Assembly: GCA_036346395.1 (NCBI GenBank)
Contig: CM070599.1
Coordinates: 23,737,232 to 23,801,231 of the forward strand
From: Hsuehochloa calcarea
Lineage: Eukaryota; Streptophyta; Magnoliopsida; Poales; Poaceae
Length of the DNA stretch: 64,000 bases
Direction of reading: 5' to 3'
Positions 24,401 through 35,893 of the stretch are shown here, piece after piece. Under the pieces are notes generated by a model that searched no databases, had not been told where the DNA came from, and saw only the letters and a program-made list of their open reading frames with translations. Both the position numbers and the translations under genes were made by a program. Numbering within the stretch: position 1 is the first letter of the stretch; every line of letters begins with the position of its first letter.

Positions 24401-24941
24401 TCCTAATCCATCGTATTCAAATGCCATTGGTTCGATCCTAATGTCACGAGAATGCCCACGAGATTGGACAAGTCGAAATTGACGTGATTCGCTATCAAGG
24501 AGAGGATGTCTATATTGTGGCTCAACAGCCACGCAAGTTTATTATCTCCCATGGGCGTGCCAAAAGACCCCAATCTTATCGGTTGGTACCTTGTGCGCTT
24601 GGTATCGCCAGACTGATAACCGCTCATCCCAAACGATGAGGATTACAACTTTGACCCAAATACACGGAGTTCTATCAACCGAGGGGCTAGAAGGGAGGTT
24701 TGACATAGACATGTTTTCGCTGATGGGCATGGAAGTAGACAATGACATTGATCAGGACGATGGAGATGAGGACGACGGAGAAGAGGTGCAAAATGCTAAG
24801 GACTTACAAATGCTTGAGCGATTACAGTTAGGCGATGACAATGATGACAACGATGGAGATGAGCCCGATTTACTCGACAATATTGATAGTGATGACGACA
24901 CCTATGATCCAGCCGCTGCCGATCGTGAAGAATATTTCTAA
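21425..24941 (+). pseudogene. CACTA transposase (tnp2 family), frameshifted
   Basis: This is the DNA-cutting transposase of a CACTA element, acting in the nucleus on the terminal repeats. The start at 21425 opens with MENRDWMYT, the usual start of the transposase-associated domain, whose Cys-rich motif continues to about 21660. The Tnp2 domain (PF02992) follows with familiar blocks in shifting frames: LLRALKMP, then a zinc-ribbon-like HACP region (22000-22120); NPYG and VFVIPLNLP (22370-22440); YDRATKKNFTMHVWYHYS (22560-22620); KGGKFSSLDQHRQFLP (22720-22770); MDIPDKTKDNVKARLDLAT (23042-23100). The C-terminus is acidic and ends DDDTYDP...EEYF at 24941. The order matches full-length grass tnp2 proteins. 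All three frames are used and several internal stops interrupt them, so the gene is broken as given. Some breaks may be sequence error. Confidence 0.9.
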
Positions 24942-24955
24942 TTCATGTAATACTA

Positions 24956-24956
<1 letters not shown>

Positions 24957-24989
<33 letters not shown>
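24957..24989. repeat. TTA microsatellite
   Basis: About eleven TTA units lie just after the tnp2 stop codon. Confidence 0.9.
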
Positions 24990-25085
24990 GCAATTATGTT
25001 TCGTTCATTTTGCATCTCTTTATAAGTACTTGTAATTTAACTGTGCTAATTGGTTTACTCTTTGAAATTGCAGGCACTCGACAAA

Positions 25086-27223
25086 ATGCCGGGCGGAAGG
25101 CAGGCCCGTCGGGGGGTCAACTCCCTCTACATGAGGGAGCGCTCACCACCCCACGCTGAGGACGACCCCTTGCCGGAGCCGCCGACGAGGAGGACGAGGA
25201 GGCCGCCTCGCCGCCGTCCCGAGGACGAGGGTGCCATGGCCGCCACCCCGTCGGTGGGCGAGGACGACCAGCGGTGGGCCCGCACATAGGAGGCGTGGCA
25301 CTTCCTCGACTCGTCGGACCACGGGAGGCGGCGATATCGACATCGATGGGTTCCACTTGCACCGCCTCGGCTCTACCTCGTCGGGAGTCTACTTGCGCTG
25401 GCCTCGCAGCTCCGGCCGGCCGATCCCACTTCATCGGGCGCCGGTGATTCGACCCGGCGCGACAAGTAAGTATTATTTCACTACTATTTCATATGACATG
25501 TTGAAAATCGAACGGAGACTAACAATTCTTCTTAATGACTCTTGCAAGAATCGAAGTTGTGTCCGAACGGGCCGGCACATCAATGCCACCACGGGCCTTC
25601 GATTCGCAGAAGACTACCTCGCATGGTCACCTACGCCTCGGTGACTTCGCCGCTCGGGCGTGGGACCACTTCTACGCCGTAGGATAGCGAAGTTCGGCAC
25701 CGCTGCGCCCTGATCAAGGCCGAAGTTCGGTGAGTCTTCATTGCACTAAATTGGTCAATACTACGCATTCATTGGTCGTTCTTGAAATAATGAAACGATA
25801 CATGATGTCTCAGATGCGGGACTTCTTCAAAGCGACGAAGGGTTTGAGGACCGGCGCGCGCGAGTGCGGGACAAGGTGCAGAGGTCCCGACTCTCGGACT
25901 GCACCACGAGACGCGGCTCCAGTGCATCATCAACTACGATGCCGACGCCCTGGTCGGTGGTGAGGAAGGCCGATGCGTGACCAGGGGCGCTCACCAAGGA
26001 GCAAGACCTCTCGGTAAGTCTGAAACATTAATACCGACTCCTTCCATGAAGAATAGGTAGGCTTCATTTCATGTTCGACATATCAATAACTTGATGGCAT
26101 GCGGCAATGTCCCGATTGGTGCGCCCGAGCACCGCCTCTCTTTGGGAGGCCATTGTGGGCATGTGGCTCTCGGAGGAGTGGGCGAGAAGCACAACATCCG
26201 TCGGGGCGCCGCTGCAGATGGGTGGGCGCCACACCACCAAGGCAACCGAGCCTCGGCCACAGACGCCTGCACATGGGTAATCTTCTTTGTGTTTTCATCT
26301 TTATTTATTTATTCTAACGCTCAATTCTCATTACTTGTAATCATCTTTGTGTTTTCCTCGCAGTCCCAGCGCACTAAGGCCAGAATGCAACGAGTTCATG
26401 GCGTGCACGCCTGGCACACAAGGGCAAGGCGGCGGCCGGAAGTCACCTACAACCCGGCGGACGGGCCGAGGCGTACCAACGCGAAGCGTCCACAAAGAAG
26501 CTTAGCGAGTACACCTCGGCCCCGCGGCGCCATGGGAGGACTTCGATCCGCCACCCAACCCACGGACACGCACCTCGATGAGGCCGGGAGGAGGGAAGCA
26601 ACCACGACCGTCATCGGATGGCGGACAAGCCTGGTCGACTCGCCTCTGTTCCCACCCTCGCCGAGATTCGAGCAAGGAGCACGAGCTCCTCCCTCCCATA
26701 CGCTCTCGGCGTGAGCTCACAGCAGCAGATGGCGGAACTCGTGTTAGTACTGCTTTATTAAATGTTCATTGCTTTTACACATTTACCTTGCCTTTGCATT
26801 GTTTAAACATTGCGGGTGGAATGTTGCAGCCGACTTGCGGAGGTTGGAGGCCCAAAGAAAGGCCCAAAGTGAGGCCCACCTACCGAGATGGAGGCTATAC
26901 AAGCCTGCAGGGCGGCCGAGGCGCGAGGCGGGGACATGTTGACTTCATGGCGAGCCTTGATCCTTGCCGTGTGGTCGTGCCCGATCATTGCTCGCTCGAT
27001 TGTGGCTCCTCCTCCTCTGTAGGGACTCGGTGAGTATATATGGTTGTTTATTCCTTTAGCTTGTGCGGCCCTCCTGAGATACTCATGAATTCGCTTCTCC
27101 TTTGTGCGACCACAGTCGGCGGGTTCAACCCGACTCCTCAAGGTGGCCCTTCTCCACAGCAGCTGTGGCCAACCTGCCCTCCTCAAGGTGGCGCTTCACA
27201 CTCGGGTGGGGAGGGTGGCATGA
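25086..27223 (+). pseudogene. second CACTA gene (plant En/Spm accessory protein), broken
   Basis: This is the second gene expected downstream of tnp2 in plant CACTA elements. Its product is thought to bind the subterminal repeats and help transposition. An ATG at 25086 begins MPGGRQARRGVN. Recognisable pieces follow in several frames: RPIPLHRAPVIRPG (25430), the DFFK...GF region (25820), LTREQ-like sequence with a W-rich segment (26100-26270), YNPADGP (26450), RPGGGKQPRPSSDGG (26580) and a Pro/Gln-rich tail (27120-27223). Several GT...AG intervals (for example 25466-25545, 26277-26362 and 27030-27115) look like introns. Frameshifts make it non-functional as given. It lies 145 bp after tnp2 on the same strand. 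Family assignment is from remembered homologues; exon limits are estimates. Confidence 0.65.
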
Positions 27224-27297
27224 GGTTCTGTTTATTTGTTTCTTTTCATGTTGTATGGACTTGTGTTAGACTTAGCCTTATGTTGGACTACTACTAG

Positions 27298-29180
27298 TGT
27301 GGATATCGTGAGGATATGTGCACGATCTCAGGATGATGAGTCAATTGGCAATGGCATTGTTGGTTTGCAAAATCTCGCGTTTTGGGTTTGCTTCTTCTTG
27401 TCGCACCACGAGCGATCCGGCCGGTGGAGTGGGCGGTCAGACCGCCCGTGGGACGGTCGGACCGGCAATGGAGGCCGGTCGGACCGGCTTGACCTAACTT
27501 TGGATTTTGGAGCTAATCCAAAAATAGGTTGTGTAGGCAAGTGAGGGGAGTCTCCTGGATGTGGTTTCATCATTTTTGGAGCTCCCAGTCAAAAGTTCTA
27601 TCGAGTTGAAAATTCCAGAAGGTTTCGGATTTTCAAGCTGGAATTTTGGCTAAGTCCTTTGGACCGGTCCGACCGCCGCTGTGGGAGCGGTCCGACCGTT
27701 GATATCGGTCGGACCGCCCACGTAAAAGCGATCGGACCGGCTTTGACTTGGAGGTGAGCCAAGTTTGCATTGTTGTGGTTTCAATGTGGTTGATGTTTAG
27801 TTATCAATGCTTTATTGATGTATATTGCATTGGAACTAACGTGGGTCAAGTTGTGAAGAACTTGTTCCGGAAATGGTTTGTTTGTCTATTGTCGCGCGGT
27901 GGCTTGCGAGTCAACGACGTCAACGGTGAGTGGATCGGGACTACGCTTGGAGAGCCGAGGTCCGTAGCGATCGGGGATACCGGTGAGGTCGTGTGACTCA
28001 AGCATGGTGCGAAATGGACAAGATGGATCGAACGGTGGTTCGGTGCATTTGGTTGGATCGGCGGTGCGGATATCGGTGCGAGTCTCTGGGAGGTTCCGAG
28101 GGGATTCGGACAAGAGAGGCTTGGCGTCGATGAGAACCGCTGATCAACCTACACGTGGTGAAGCAGGCGATTGCTTCAACAGATTAGTATGTGGGTCCCA
28201 TGGGTGAGTGGGCCCCAATTGTGTAACTCTAGTCCTCTCTAGTATAAATAGGAAAGGGGGAGAAGGAAAACCTTTGAGGCATTCATTTGGTTTCTTCCCT
28301 TGCTTTTCTAGGGTTAGGGTTTGGAGAGGAAGAGAGGGAGAGATTGTATGCTCCTTGGGTGAGCTCTTGTCCTCCTTGTTGGAGTGGCTTTGTAAGCATC
28401 TTATGAGATCAATCAATCTTGTGATGCTTGCTTGAGAGATCATTTGTCTCCTCTTTGTGTTCTTCTCTCATTTGGATGAATTTGGTGCTTCCTTGATTCA
28501 AGTGTTTAAACTTGGTCTTTTGACCCTTTGTGTCTTGCTTTGATGTGTGGGAGTACTCCTAGGATCATCTAGACCATCAACCCCCACAAGCAAGTCTTGA
28601 ATCAAAGTTTTTCATACTTCTAGGGTTTGTGCACTTCTTTGTTTAATCCTTGAGAGTTTGTTTCAAGTGGATCTGAAGGATCGTCGCTAGAAATAGGTCT
28701 CCAATATCATTAGGAGGTGTGCTCAAATTTGATCAAGTTTCATTGGTTGAATCAAAAGTTGGATCAAATTTCGTTTTGGATTTGGGGTGGATTTTCATCT
28801 TCGATCGAACCGTCCGACCGGTCTTATAACGGCGGTCCGACCGCCAGTATATTCGAGCATTGTCATCGCTGGTCGAATCGTTGTCCACCGGTCCGACCGC
28901 CGATTAGTTGCGGTCGGATCATTGGTTGAACGTCGGTCCGACCACTGTGGTAGCCGGTCGACCGCCAGTGCCAGATCAACCCTTTGAGTTTAAGTCTCCA
29001 CATTTGTGTCGTGTGGTTGTCGGGGTTTGTCGAGTTCAAAGACAAGGCTTCCATTGTGTGCTTATCGATCTTCTTAGCTCTCATAGCTAAAGGAGTAAAG
29101 TTCGTGTTGAATTCGACTTAGGCAAGAAAGTTTTGAAAGCGCCTATTCACCCCCCCCCTAGTCGCCTTTCCGGTCCTACA
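27298..29180 (+). repeat. 5' LTR of copia element
   Basis: Begins TGTGGATATCG and ends TCCTACA. It holds two clusters of the palindromic motif CGGTCCGACCG (27420-27740 and 28800-28975) and a TATA box at 28243-28250. Confidence 0.93.
28243..28250 (+). promoter_or_regulatory. TATA box in 5' LTR
   Basis: TATAAATA about 945 bp into the LTR; the same site is present in the 3' LTR at 34209-34216. It marks the probable U3/R promoter of the retrotransposon. Confidence 0.7.
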
Positions 29181-29182
29181 AG

Positions 29183-29194
29183 TGGTATCAGAGC
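29183..29194 (+). promoter_or_regulatory. primer-binding site (initiator tRNA-Met)
   Basis: TGGTATCAGAGC begins 2 bp after the 5' LTR end and is complementary to the 3' end of plant initiator tRNA-Met. Confidence 0.95.
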
Positions 29195-29236
29195 CGGTTA
29201 GCTCTTTTCTCTAGATCTTAACCGGTCTTTGGAGCC

Positions 29237-31767
29237 ATGGCGTGAGCGATATTCAATCGGGCCACATGTTTTTGATGGAGTTGATTTTGCTTATTGGAAG
29301 GCCGAATGGAGGCCTACATCGAGGCTCAAGGGCACGCGATTTGGCTTAAGGTGAAAAATCCTCATGTCGTGCCAGCCGATGACAATTTGATCACTCAAGA
29401 TGTGGAGAACAACAGCAGGGCTCGGAATTTCTTGATTCAAGGCCTTAGTCGATCGGAGTTTGAGCGTGTTGCTCATTTGTTTGTCACTCATGAGATCCGC
29501 GGACTCTTTGTGATTATCACGAGGGGTCCATCGCGATCAAGGAAGTGAGATGTAACGACTTAAGAAAGCATACTCCAAAATCGAGCAAAGACACGTGAAT
29601 CTTTAGATGAGTGTGGGGAGATTTTCTAAAATTCTTCATGATCTCCGCTGTTGATCTTGTTTTTGAGTCCAAAATGCACGCCAACTTTGGGTGCTTTGGA
29701 TGTGAAGGTCAGGGGATGAAGATCACGGCCATCAATGACAACATCACATGAGCGAGCTTACCATGGATAAGCTTTACTCGAGGTTGAAGACGCATGAGAT
29801 TGATTTTATCTCACGTCTCTCTTCGACTGCATTCGATGGCTTTAGTGGTCGATCAATCTAAGGGTAGATATCTTTGATTCTTTTAATGTTAGCTCATCCG
29901 GATTTTCTTTATCCGCTTTGCATTCTTTGAGCGATGAGCAACTTGAGAGACTACCCGAGGATGACTTAGCCCTCCTATCCACAAAATTCACGAGCCTACA
30001 ATAATGTGAGGAGTAGGAGGAGAGGTGGACCTATCACATGCTTTCGAGTGTGGTGAGCTCAACCACATTCGCTCTAGATGCCCCAAGTGAAGGGCAAGGA
30101 GGATATGGAGTCACAAAGGCATCCTCAAGCGAGGATGCCAAGTCCAAGAAGACAAACTATCGCAAGTTTGTCACCGAGTCCTTGAAGCTCTAGAGGATGT
30201 GAGCATGGAAGATGTGGACTCGGAGTCTGAGGGCGACAAGAGTGACTCCGTGGCAAGAAGAAGGCACGTGATTTCACCGGCATGTGCTTTATGGCTAAGA
30301 ACGACCACGGCGACTTCTCCAACAAATGAGGATCTTTTAGTGATCCCGATGAGGTATGCCCTTCACTTCGACATGAAAAGGGCTTTAGTGCTTCTTGAAC
30401 AAAATTGCATAAGCAAGCTAAAGTGATCAAGAAGGATACAATGATTGATAATTTGAACCTAGAAGTGGTTAGGCTCAAATCCATTAATCCCGATGATTTC
30501 GTGATTCATGCTCTAGCTTGCTTAATGAATTGTCAAGCTTGAATAATGCTCATTCCTCTGTTAAAGAACAATTGAAAATGCTCTTTACGAACTAGAATCT
30601 CTCAAGTCTAGTTCTTTTGCATGAATGCCATTCCGCTTGATGTGATCTTTAGAAGCTATTCCTTTAAATTGCTCAAGCGTGCTTTGCTAGAATTGAAACT
30701 GGATAGCTCTTTAAAAGAATTGCAAAATTTGATGCTAGTCACACTTGTTCTCATTGTAAGAATAATCGAATTAAAATGCAAGAGATGACCGAAATGGTTG
30801 CTTATTCTAGAATTGCCTCTTGTGAAAATTGCCCTAAGCTTACAATTGAGATTGAAGCTTTAAACAAGACTCTTGAAGAGAAGCTAAAATTGAAAGATCT
30901 ATATCTCTTCTGCTTCCAAGAAAGTTATTAATTCTTCCTCTTGTATGTTGCATCTTTGAAATTGAAACTGCTATTGGTAAGATACAAGAGGCTTTTAGAG
31001 TCAAATTTAAGGAGCAATTGAATAGGATTGGAGAGTCCTATTGTGTGTCTTGTGAGGCTCAAAGTGGAAGTCGATCTTCTTAAGAGCAAACATGTTGAGG
31101 CAATCGATTCTCTAAAGTGCTCAAATTGTGGAGTTTTGGCAAAAGAGAACGATTACCTCAAAATGACTCTTGAGAGGTTTTCTAGCGGGAAAAAGAAGCT
31201 CAACTTGATTCTAGATCAATCCAAGGTGAGTGTGAAAAACAGTGGCCTAGGCTTTAAGTCCCTAGAGCTTTCCAAGAATCTCACTCCAAAGATTGCTAGA
31301 ATTGTGAAAAGTGGTTTGGTTGAGCAAGAATCTTCTTTGTCTTCAAAGGTTGTTCTTAAATCAGAGATTCTGCTCAATCTCTTTCTAGCAAGAAAGGTGC
31401 TTGTCTCTCCAAGATGACCCCTCAAAAGGTCAAGTACCATTGCACCTTCTGCAAGAAAGAGGGCCACACGGTTGAGTTTTGCTTCCGGAGAGCAAAGATT
31501 GAGAGGAAAGAGAGGATGAGCACTTTGAGATCCATTAGAGGAGTCTCTTCTTCAGCGATAGTCTCTAGAGCCGGGCAGCCTATTAAGTGTACCACATACA
31601 GGCCTAGGCGTGTAGAGAATCTTGTTGACTCTTTTGGTGGGTCCAGGCAGCAGTGTGGTTTAGGATATCATGAGGATAGACCACGAGTAGCACCTAGACA
31701 GGGGGAGTATCGGTCTTTTGGTAGATCGTTTTGGAGAGGTCCGTGGTGCTCATGGGCATTCTTATGA
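29237..31767 (+). pseudogene. copia gag with two CCHC zinc knuckles, frameshifted
   Basis: Gag forms the virus-like particle that packages the element's RNA. An ATG at 29237 is followed, after a 2-base insertion, by FDGVDFAYWK and RMEAYIEAQGHAIW (UBN2-type copia gag). The first zinc knuckle is at 30039-30081 (CFECGELNHIRSRC once a single extra base is discounted: 43 bases instead of 42). A long charged, coiled-coil-like stretch follows (30400-31400). The second knuckle, CTFCKKEGHTVEFC, is intact at 31441-31482 and leads into a Lys/Arg-rich tail ending at 31767. The frame is broken many times by 1-2-base indels. No pol gene follows. In an element with such similar LTRs the number of breaks is surprising and may reflect sequence error. 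Confidence 0.8.
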
Positions 31768-33260
31768 TTTTGTGCCTAATCATTTTCTCTTGCTTCTTTT
31801 GCTATTCGAGCATCGTTCATCTCGAAGATCGGACACCCAGATTTTCTATTTCAAACCCCAGTACTGAGGCTTGGATGCTTTGAGGGAATTTGCTTTTTCT
31901 GTTTTCATTGTATCATAATGCATTTTTATTTCAAATGTCGTGCATTGCATAATAAAAATTGTGGAGCTTTGAGTATTATCCTTGTATGGCTTGATTTCAT
32001 ACTCTATACCTTGTCATATCAAGTGATAGTCCGCTGGACTTCTTTTATGGCTCTTCGTGTTTTGGCTTAGCTTTTCCCTTGCTGGCTTTAAATCTGTGAG
32101 CAAATTGAATCGAATCATGTCTTGTTGGATCTTGTGACTAGTTTTGCTCTAGTGATCCTCTTATGATTCTTGCCATGTCTTACAAGTGAATTGAGTCTTG
32201 AACTTATTTTGAGATGAAAAATGAGCTTTTATCTTCTTAAGTCAAGCAAATGAAAAATGAGATTTTCACGTATGAAAAACCGATCTCACCAATCCTTTCT
32301 CATGAGACGGCTTGCCATTGCACTAGGCATGAACTCGGGGAGTTTTGGATGACCTAGACCACTCTTTTAAGCTTATCGCTTGAGATGGTCGCGCAAGGCT
32401 TGAGATCTAGCACAAAAAAAAAAGGAAAGAAAAGAAAAATTTGCCCAAAAGGGCTAAGTGCTTGAGCTTTGCTTCAAAAGAATTCTCTTAATGCTCAAAA
32501 TGCCTCAATTCTGTTTTGAGTCTCTTTTGCTTATAGACATGGCTTGACTCATTTTGGTTGCTTTTAGTGAATCTATAACATTGAGCAACCTTTCATGATT
32601 TTAATTACTGTTAATCTCAGTTTACGCTATCTTGGTTTTAGCTTTGCGACATGTTTTGCCATGATTGAATATAGCTTCTACTCTTTATATGGCTTGGTAT
32701 ATGTCTTGTACTGTCTACATAGATAATGGTCATGGCTCCTTTTGCTAAATTTCAAATAAAATCATTTCTTCATGCTCGTTCTTCTCTCATGCATCTTGAT
32801 GAATTCATTGTCAAAGGGGAGAAGGATTGAAGAAAATCTTTGCTTTGGAGCTTTTGGTTCACATAAGGTTTCATGCATAAAAGAATACACACACACACAC
32901 AAACAAAAATTTTCTGTGAACCTTTTGAAAATTTGTGATCATAGTGAGTTGAGTCTCTGGGTTTTATTGCCTTTTTCTGATTGGAATTGCAATTCAAGAA
33001 GACTCACAATGATCAAAGGTCAAATAGAACTTATTGTCTTTCATATGGACCTTAGTGAGATTTTTGGCCATCTTCTGGATTTTGAATCCTTTTGTGCGTT
33101 CAATGCCTTATCTCACTTGCCTTCACTATTCGAAGCCCGGCTTGGTCGCTTCCTAAGCTTTTCTTGCTTATGGACCAAGTTGTGCCTTTATCGCAAACGA
33201 CGATTTTTACTTTTCAATTTGAAAAACCACATTTTCTTGGAAATTGCCAATGTGTTCATC
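31768..33260. other. non-coding interior of copia element
   Basis: T-rich sequence where pol would be expected. No integrase or reverse-transcriptase motifs in any frame. The plus-strand ORF at 32772-33467 runs across the PPT into the 3' LTR and is not a gene. An (AC)n run lies near 32888. Confidence 0.65.
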
Positions 33261-33270
33261 AAGGGGGAGA
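33261..33270 (+). promoter_or_regulatory. polypurine tract
   Basis: AAGGGGGAGA ends 1 bp before the 3' LTR; the usual primer for plus-strand DNA synthesis in copia elements. Confidence 0.9.
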
Positions 33271-33271
33271 T

Positions 33272-35147
33272 TGTGGATATCGTGAGGATATGTGCACGAT
33301 CTCAGGATGATGAGTCAATTGGCAATGGCATTGTTGGTTTGCAAAATCTCGCGTTTTGGGTTTGCTTCTTCTTGTCGGACCACGGCGGTCGGCCAGGTGG
33401 AGTGGGGCGGTCGATCGCTGTGACTGATCGGATCCGGCAATGGAGGCGGTCGGACCGCTTGACCTAACTTTGGATTTTGGAGCTAATCCAAAATAGGTTG
33501 TGTAGGCAAGTGAGGGGAGTCTCCTGGATGTGGTTTCATCATTTTTGGAGCTCCCAGTCAAAAGTTCTATCGAGTTGAAAATTCCAGAAGGTTTCGGATT
33601 TTCAAGCTGGAATTTTGGCTAAGTCCTTTGGACCGGTCCGACCGCCGTTGTGGGAGCGGTCCGATCAAACTGATATCGGTCGGGACCGCCTGTGGGCGAT
33701 CGGACCGCTTTGACTTGGAGGTGAGCCAAGTTTGCATTGTTGTGGTTTCAATGTGGTTGATGTTTAGTTATCAATGCTTTATTGATGTATATTGCATTGC
33801 GGAACTAACGTGGGTCAAGTTGTGAAGAACTTGTTCCGGAAATGGTTTGTTTGTCTATTGTCGTGCGGTGGCTTGCGAGTCAACGACGCTAGCGGTGAGT
33901 GGATCGGGACTACGCTTGGAGAGCCGAGGTCCGAGCGATCGTGGATCTGGGTGGGTCGTGTGACTCAAGCATGGTGCGAGAATGGACAAGATGGATCGAA
34001 CGGGTGGTTCGGTCACCGGTTGGATCGGCGGTGCGGATATCGGTCGCGAGTCTCGGGAGGTTCCGAGGGATTCGGACAAGAGAGGCTTGGCGCCGATGAG
34101 AACCGCCGATCAACCTACACGTGGTGAAGCAGGCGATTGCTTCAACAGATTAGTATGTGGGTCCCATGGGTGAGTGGGCCCCAATTGTGTAACTCTAGTC
34201 CTCTCTAGTATAAATAGGAAAGGGGGAGAAGGAAAACCTTTGAGGCATTCATTTGGTTTCTTCCCTTGCTTTTCTAGGGTTAGGGTTTGGAGAGGAAGAG
34301 AGGAGAGATTGTATGCTCCTTGGGTGAGCTCTTGTCCTCCTTGTTGGAGTGGCTTTGTAAGCATCTTATGAGATCAATCAATCTTGTGATGCTTGCTTGA
34401 GAGATCATTTGTCTCCTCTTTGTGTTCTTCTCTCATTTGGATGAATTTGGTGCTTCCTTGATTCAAGTGTTTAAACTTGGTCTTTTGACCCTTTGTGTCT
34501 TGCTTTGATGTGTGGGAGTACTCCTAGGATCATCTAGACCATCAACCCCACAAGCAAGTCTTGAATCAAAGTTTTCATACTTCTAGGGTTTGTGCACTTC
34601 TTTGTTTAATCCTTGAGAGTTTGTTTCTGAAGTGGATCCAAGGATCGTCGCTAGAAATAGGTCTCCAATATCATTAGGGAGGTGTGCTCGAAATTTGATC
34701 AAGTTTCATTGGTTGAATCAAAAGTTGGATCAAATTTCGTTTTGGATTTGGGGGTGGATTTTCAAGATCGGATCGAACCGGTCGACCGGTCTTGTAACGG
34801 CGGTCCGATCGCTTGTATATTCGATCATTGATCTTCGCCGGTCGAACCGTCTGTCCACCGGTCCGACCGCCGCTTAGTTGCGGTCCGATCATTGGTTGAA
34901 CGTCGGTCCGACCGCTGTGGTAGCGGTCCGACCGCCAAAGGCCGAGATCAACCCTTTGAGTTTAAGTCTCCACATTTGTGTCGTGTGGTTGTCGGGGTTT
35001 GTCGAGTTCAGCACAAGGCTTCCGCTGTGTGCTTACTGATCTTCTTAGCTCTCATAGCTAAAGGAGTAAAGTTCGTGTTGAATTCGACTTAGGCAAGAAA
35101 GTTTTGAAAGCGCCTATTCACCCCCTAGTCGCCTTTCCGGTCCTACA
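33272..35147 (+). repeat. 3' LTR of copia element
   Basis: Same start and end as the 5' LTR. Sequence matches closely except for homopolymer-length changes and scattered differences inside the GGTCCGACC clusters (33370-33720; 34760-34945). Confidence 0.93.
34209..34216 (+). promoter_or_regulatory. TATA box in 3' LTR
   Basis: TATAAATA at the position equivalent to 28243-28250 in the 5' LTR. Confidence 0.65.
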
Positions 35148-35164
35148 ACTAGAGACATATATAT

Positions 35165-35340
35165 ATTGTGATGGATATTGTCATGGATGATGCGAATGTA
35201 TGTGATGGATTATGGAAAATGGATTTGTATGTGTTGTATTATGGATGGTGGATGTGTATGTGATGGGTTATGGATGTGTATGTGATGGAATATGGATGTG
35301 TATGTGATATATCATGTGCTGTGTGTTGATATATATATAT
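35165..35340. repeat. ATGTGTATGTGATGGA minisatellite in CACTA 3' region
   Basis: Degenerate units of about 22-26 bp built on TATGGATGTGTATGTGATGG, ending in an AT dinucleotide run. It lies between the copia TSD and the 3' subterminal array of the giant CACTA. Confidence 0.7.
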
Positions 35341-35399
35341 ATGTGATTTCTTTGTTTGTGCTGATGGAAAGCAAAAAACTAAAAAAAAATAGCATTTTT

Positions 35400-35890
35400 C
35401 CACTCTTTGCCGAGTGCCACACTCGGCAAAGAGGGCTTTGCCGAGTGCTGTGACCATGACACTCGGCAAAGCTGGGAAGCAGAAACCCAATTTCCCAGCT
35501 TTGCCGAGTGCCATATCCATGGCACTCGGCAAAAAAAAGTTTTAAAAAAACAAAAAAATTTCTTTGCCGAGTGCTAGTGTATGGCACTCGGCAAAGAATT
35601 TTCAAAAAAAAAGAGAAAAAAATTCTTTGCCGAGTGCCGCTGACGTGGCACTCGGCAAAGAGGCCGTCAGAGTTGACGTCGGATTTTTTTTTTGCCGAGT
35701 GCTGACGTCACACTCGGCAAAGTCTTTACCGAGTGCCCGGTATGTGGCACTCGGCAAAGAAACCTTTGCCGACGGGTTCTTTGCCGACTGCTCTTTGCCG
35801 AATGCGGCACTCGACAAAGCCTTTGCCGAGTGCAATAGGGGCTTTGCCGAGTGCCCTAAGCACTCGGCAAAGAGTCCGTCTGCGGTAGTG
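35400..35890 (+). repeat. 3' subterminal repeat array and TIR of giant CACTA
   Basis: At least a dozen TTTGCCGAGTGCC motifs in alternating orientation, separated by short spacers, ending GTCCGTCTGCGGTAGTG at 35890. These are the expected transposase-binding repeats of the CACTA 3' end. Confidence 0.9.
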
Positions 35891-35893
35891 TAT

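Larger units (their letters stand above)
27298..35147 (+). mobile_element. complete Ty1/copia LTR retrotransposon, gag-only, TSD ACTAG
   Basis: Two LTRs (27298-29180, 1,883 bp; 33272-35147, 1,876 bp) begin TGTGGATATC and end GGTCCTACA. ACTAG flanks both sides (27293-27297 and 35148-35152). A primer-binding site complementary to initiator tRNA-Met (TGGTATCAGAGC) follows the 5' LTR, and a polypurine tract precedes the 3' LTR. The interior encodes a copia-type gag with two zinc knuckles. From 31768 to 33260 I find no protease, integrase, reverse transcriptase or RNase H, so the element needs enzymes in trans. The two-knuckle, coiled-coil-rich gag recalls Sirevirus (Maximus) elements. Near-identity of the LTRs outside certain motifs suggests a recent insertion. 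Confidence 0.93.
16914..35890 (+). mobile_element. giant CACTA (En/Spm) element split by a copia insertion, TSD TAT
   Basis: The left end is CACTACGGGAAATACG (16914). The right end, read inward on the minus strand from 35890, is CACTACCGCAGACGG. TAT flanks both sides (16911-16913 and 35891-35893). Both ends carry arrays of TTTGCCGAGTGCC in both orientations (16930-17250; 35400-35880). Inside are a tnp2-type transposase gene, a second CACTA gene, and a 7,850-bp retrotransposon with its 5-bp TSD; without that insertion the element is 11,122 bp. The two terminal inverted repeats agree only over CACTAC, so pairing these ends rests on the shared subterminal motif, the TSD and the coding content between them. 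The other possibility is that 16914-18356 is a separate foldback element and the true left end is lost. Confidence 0.72.

Noticed and set aside
32772..33467. 231-codon open frame in the copia element
   Set aside because: Crosses the polypurine tract into the 3' LTR and shows no pol motif.
35400..35880. CRISPR-like spaced repeats
   Set aside because: Short inverted TTTGCCGAGTG motifs with irregular spacing at a CACTA end in a plant genome; not a CRISPR array.
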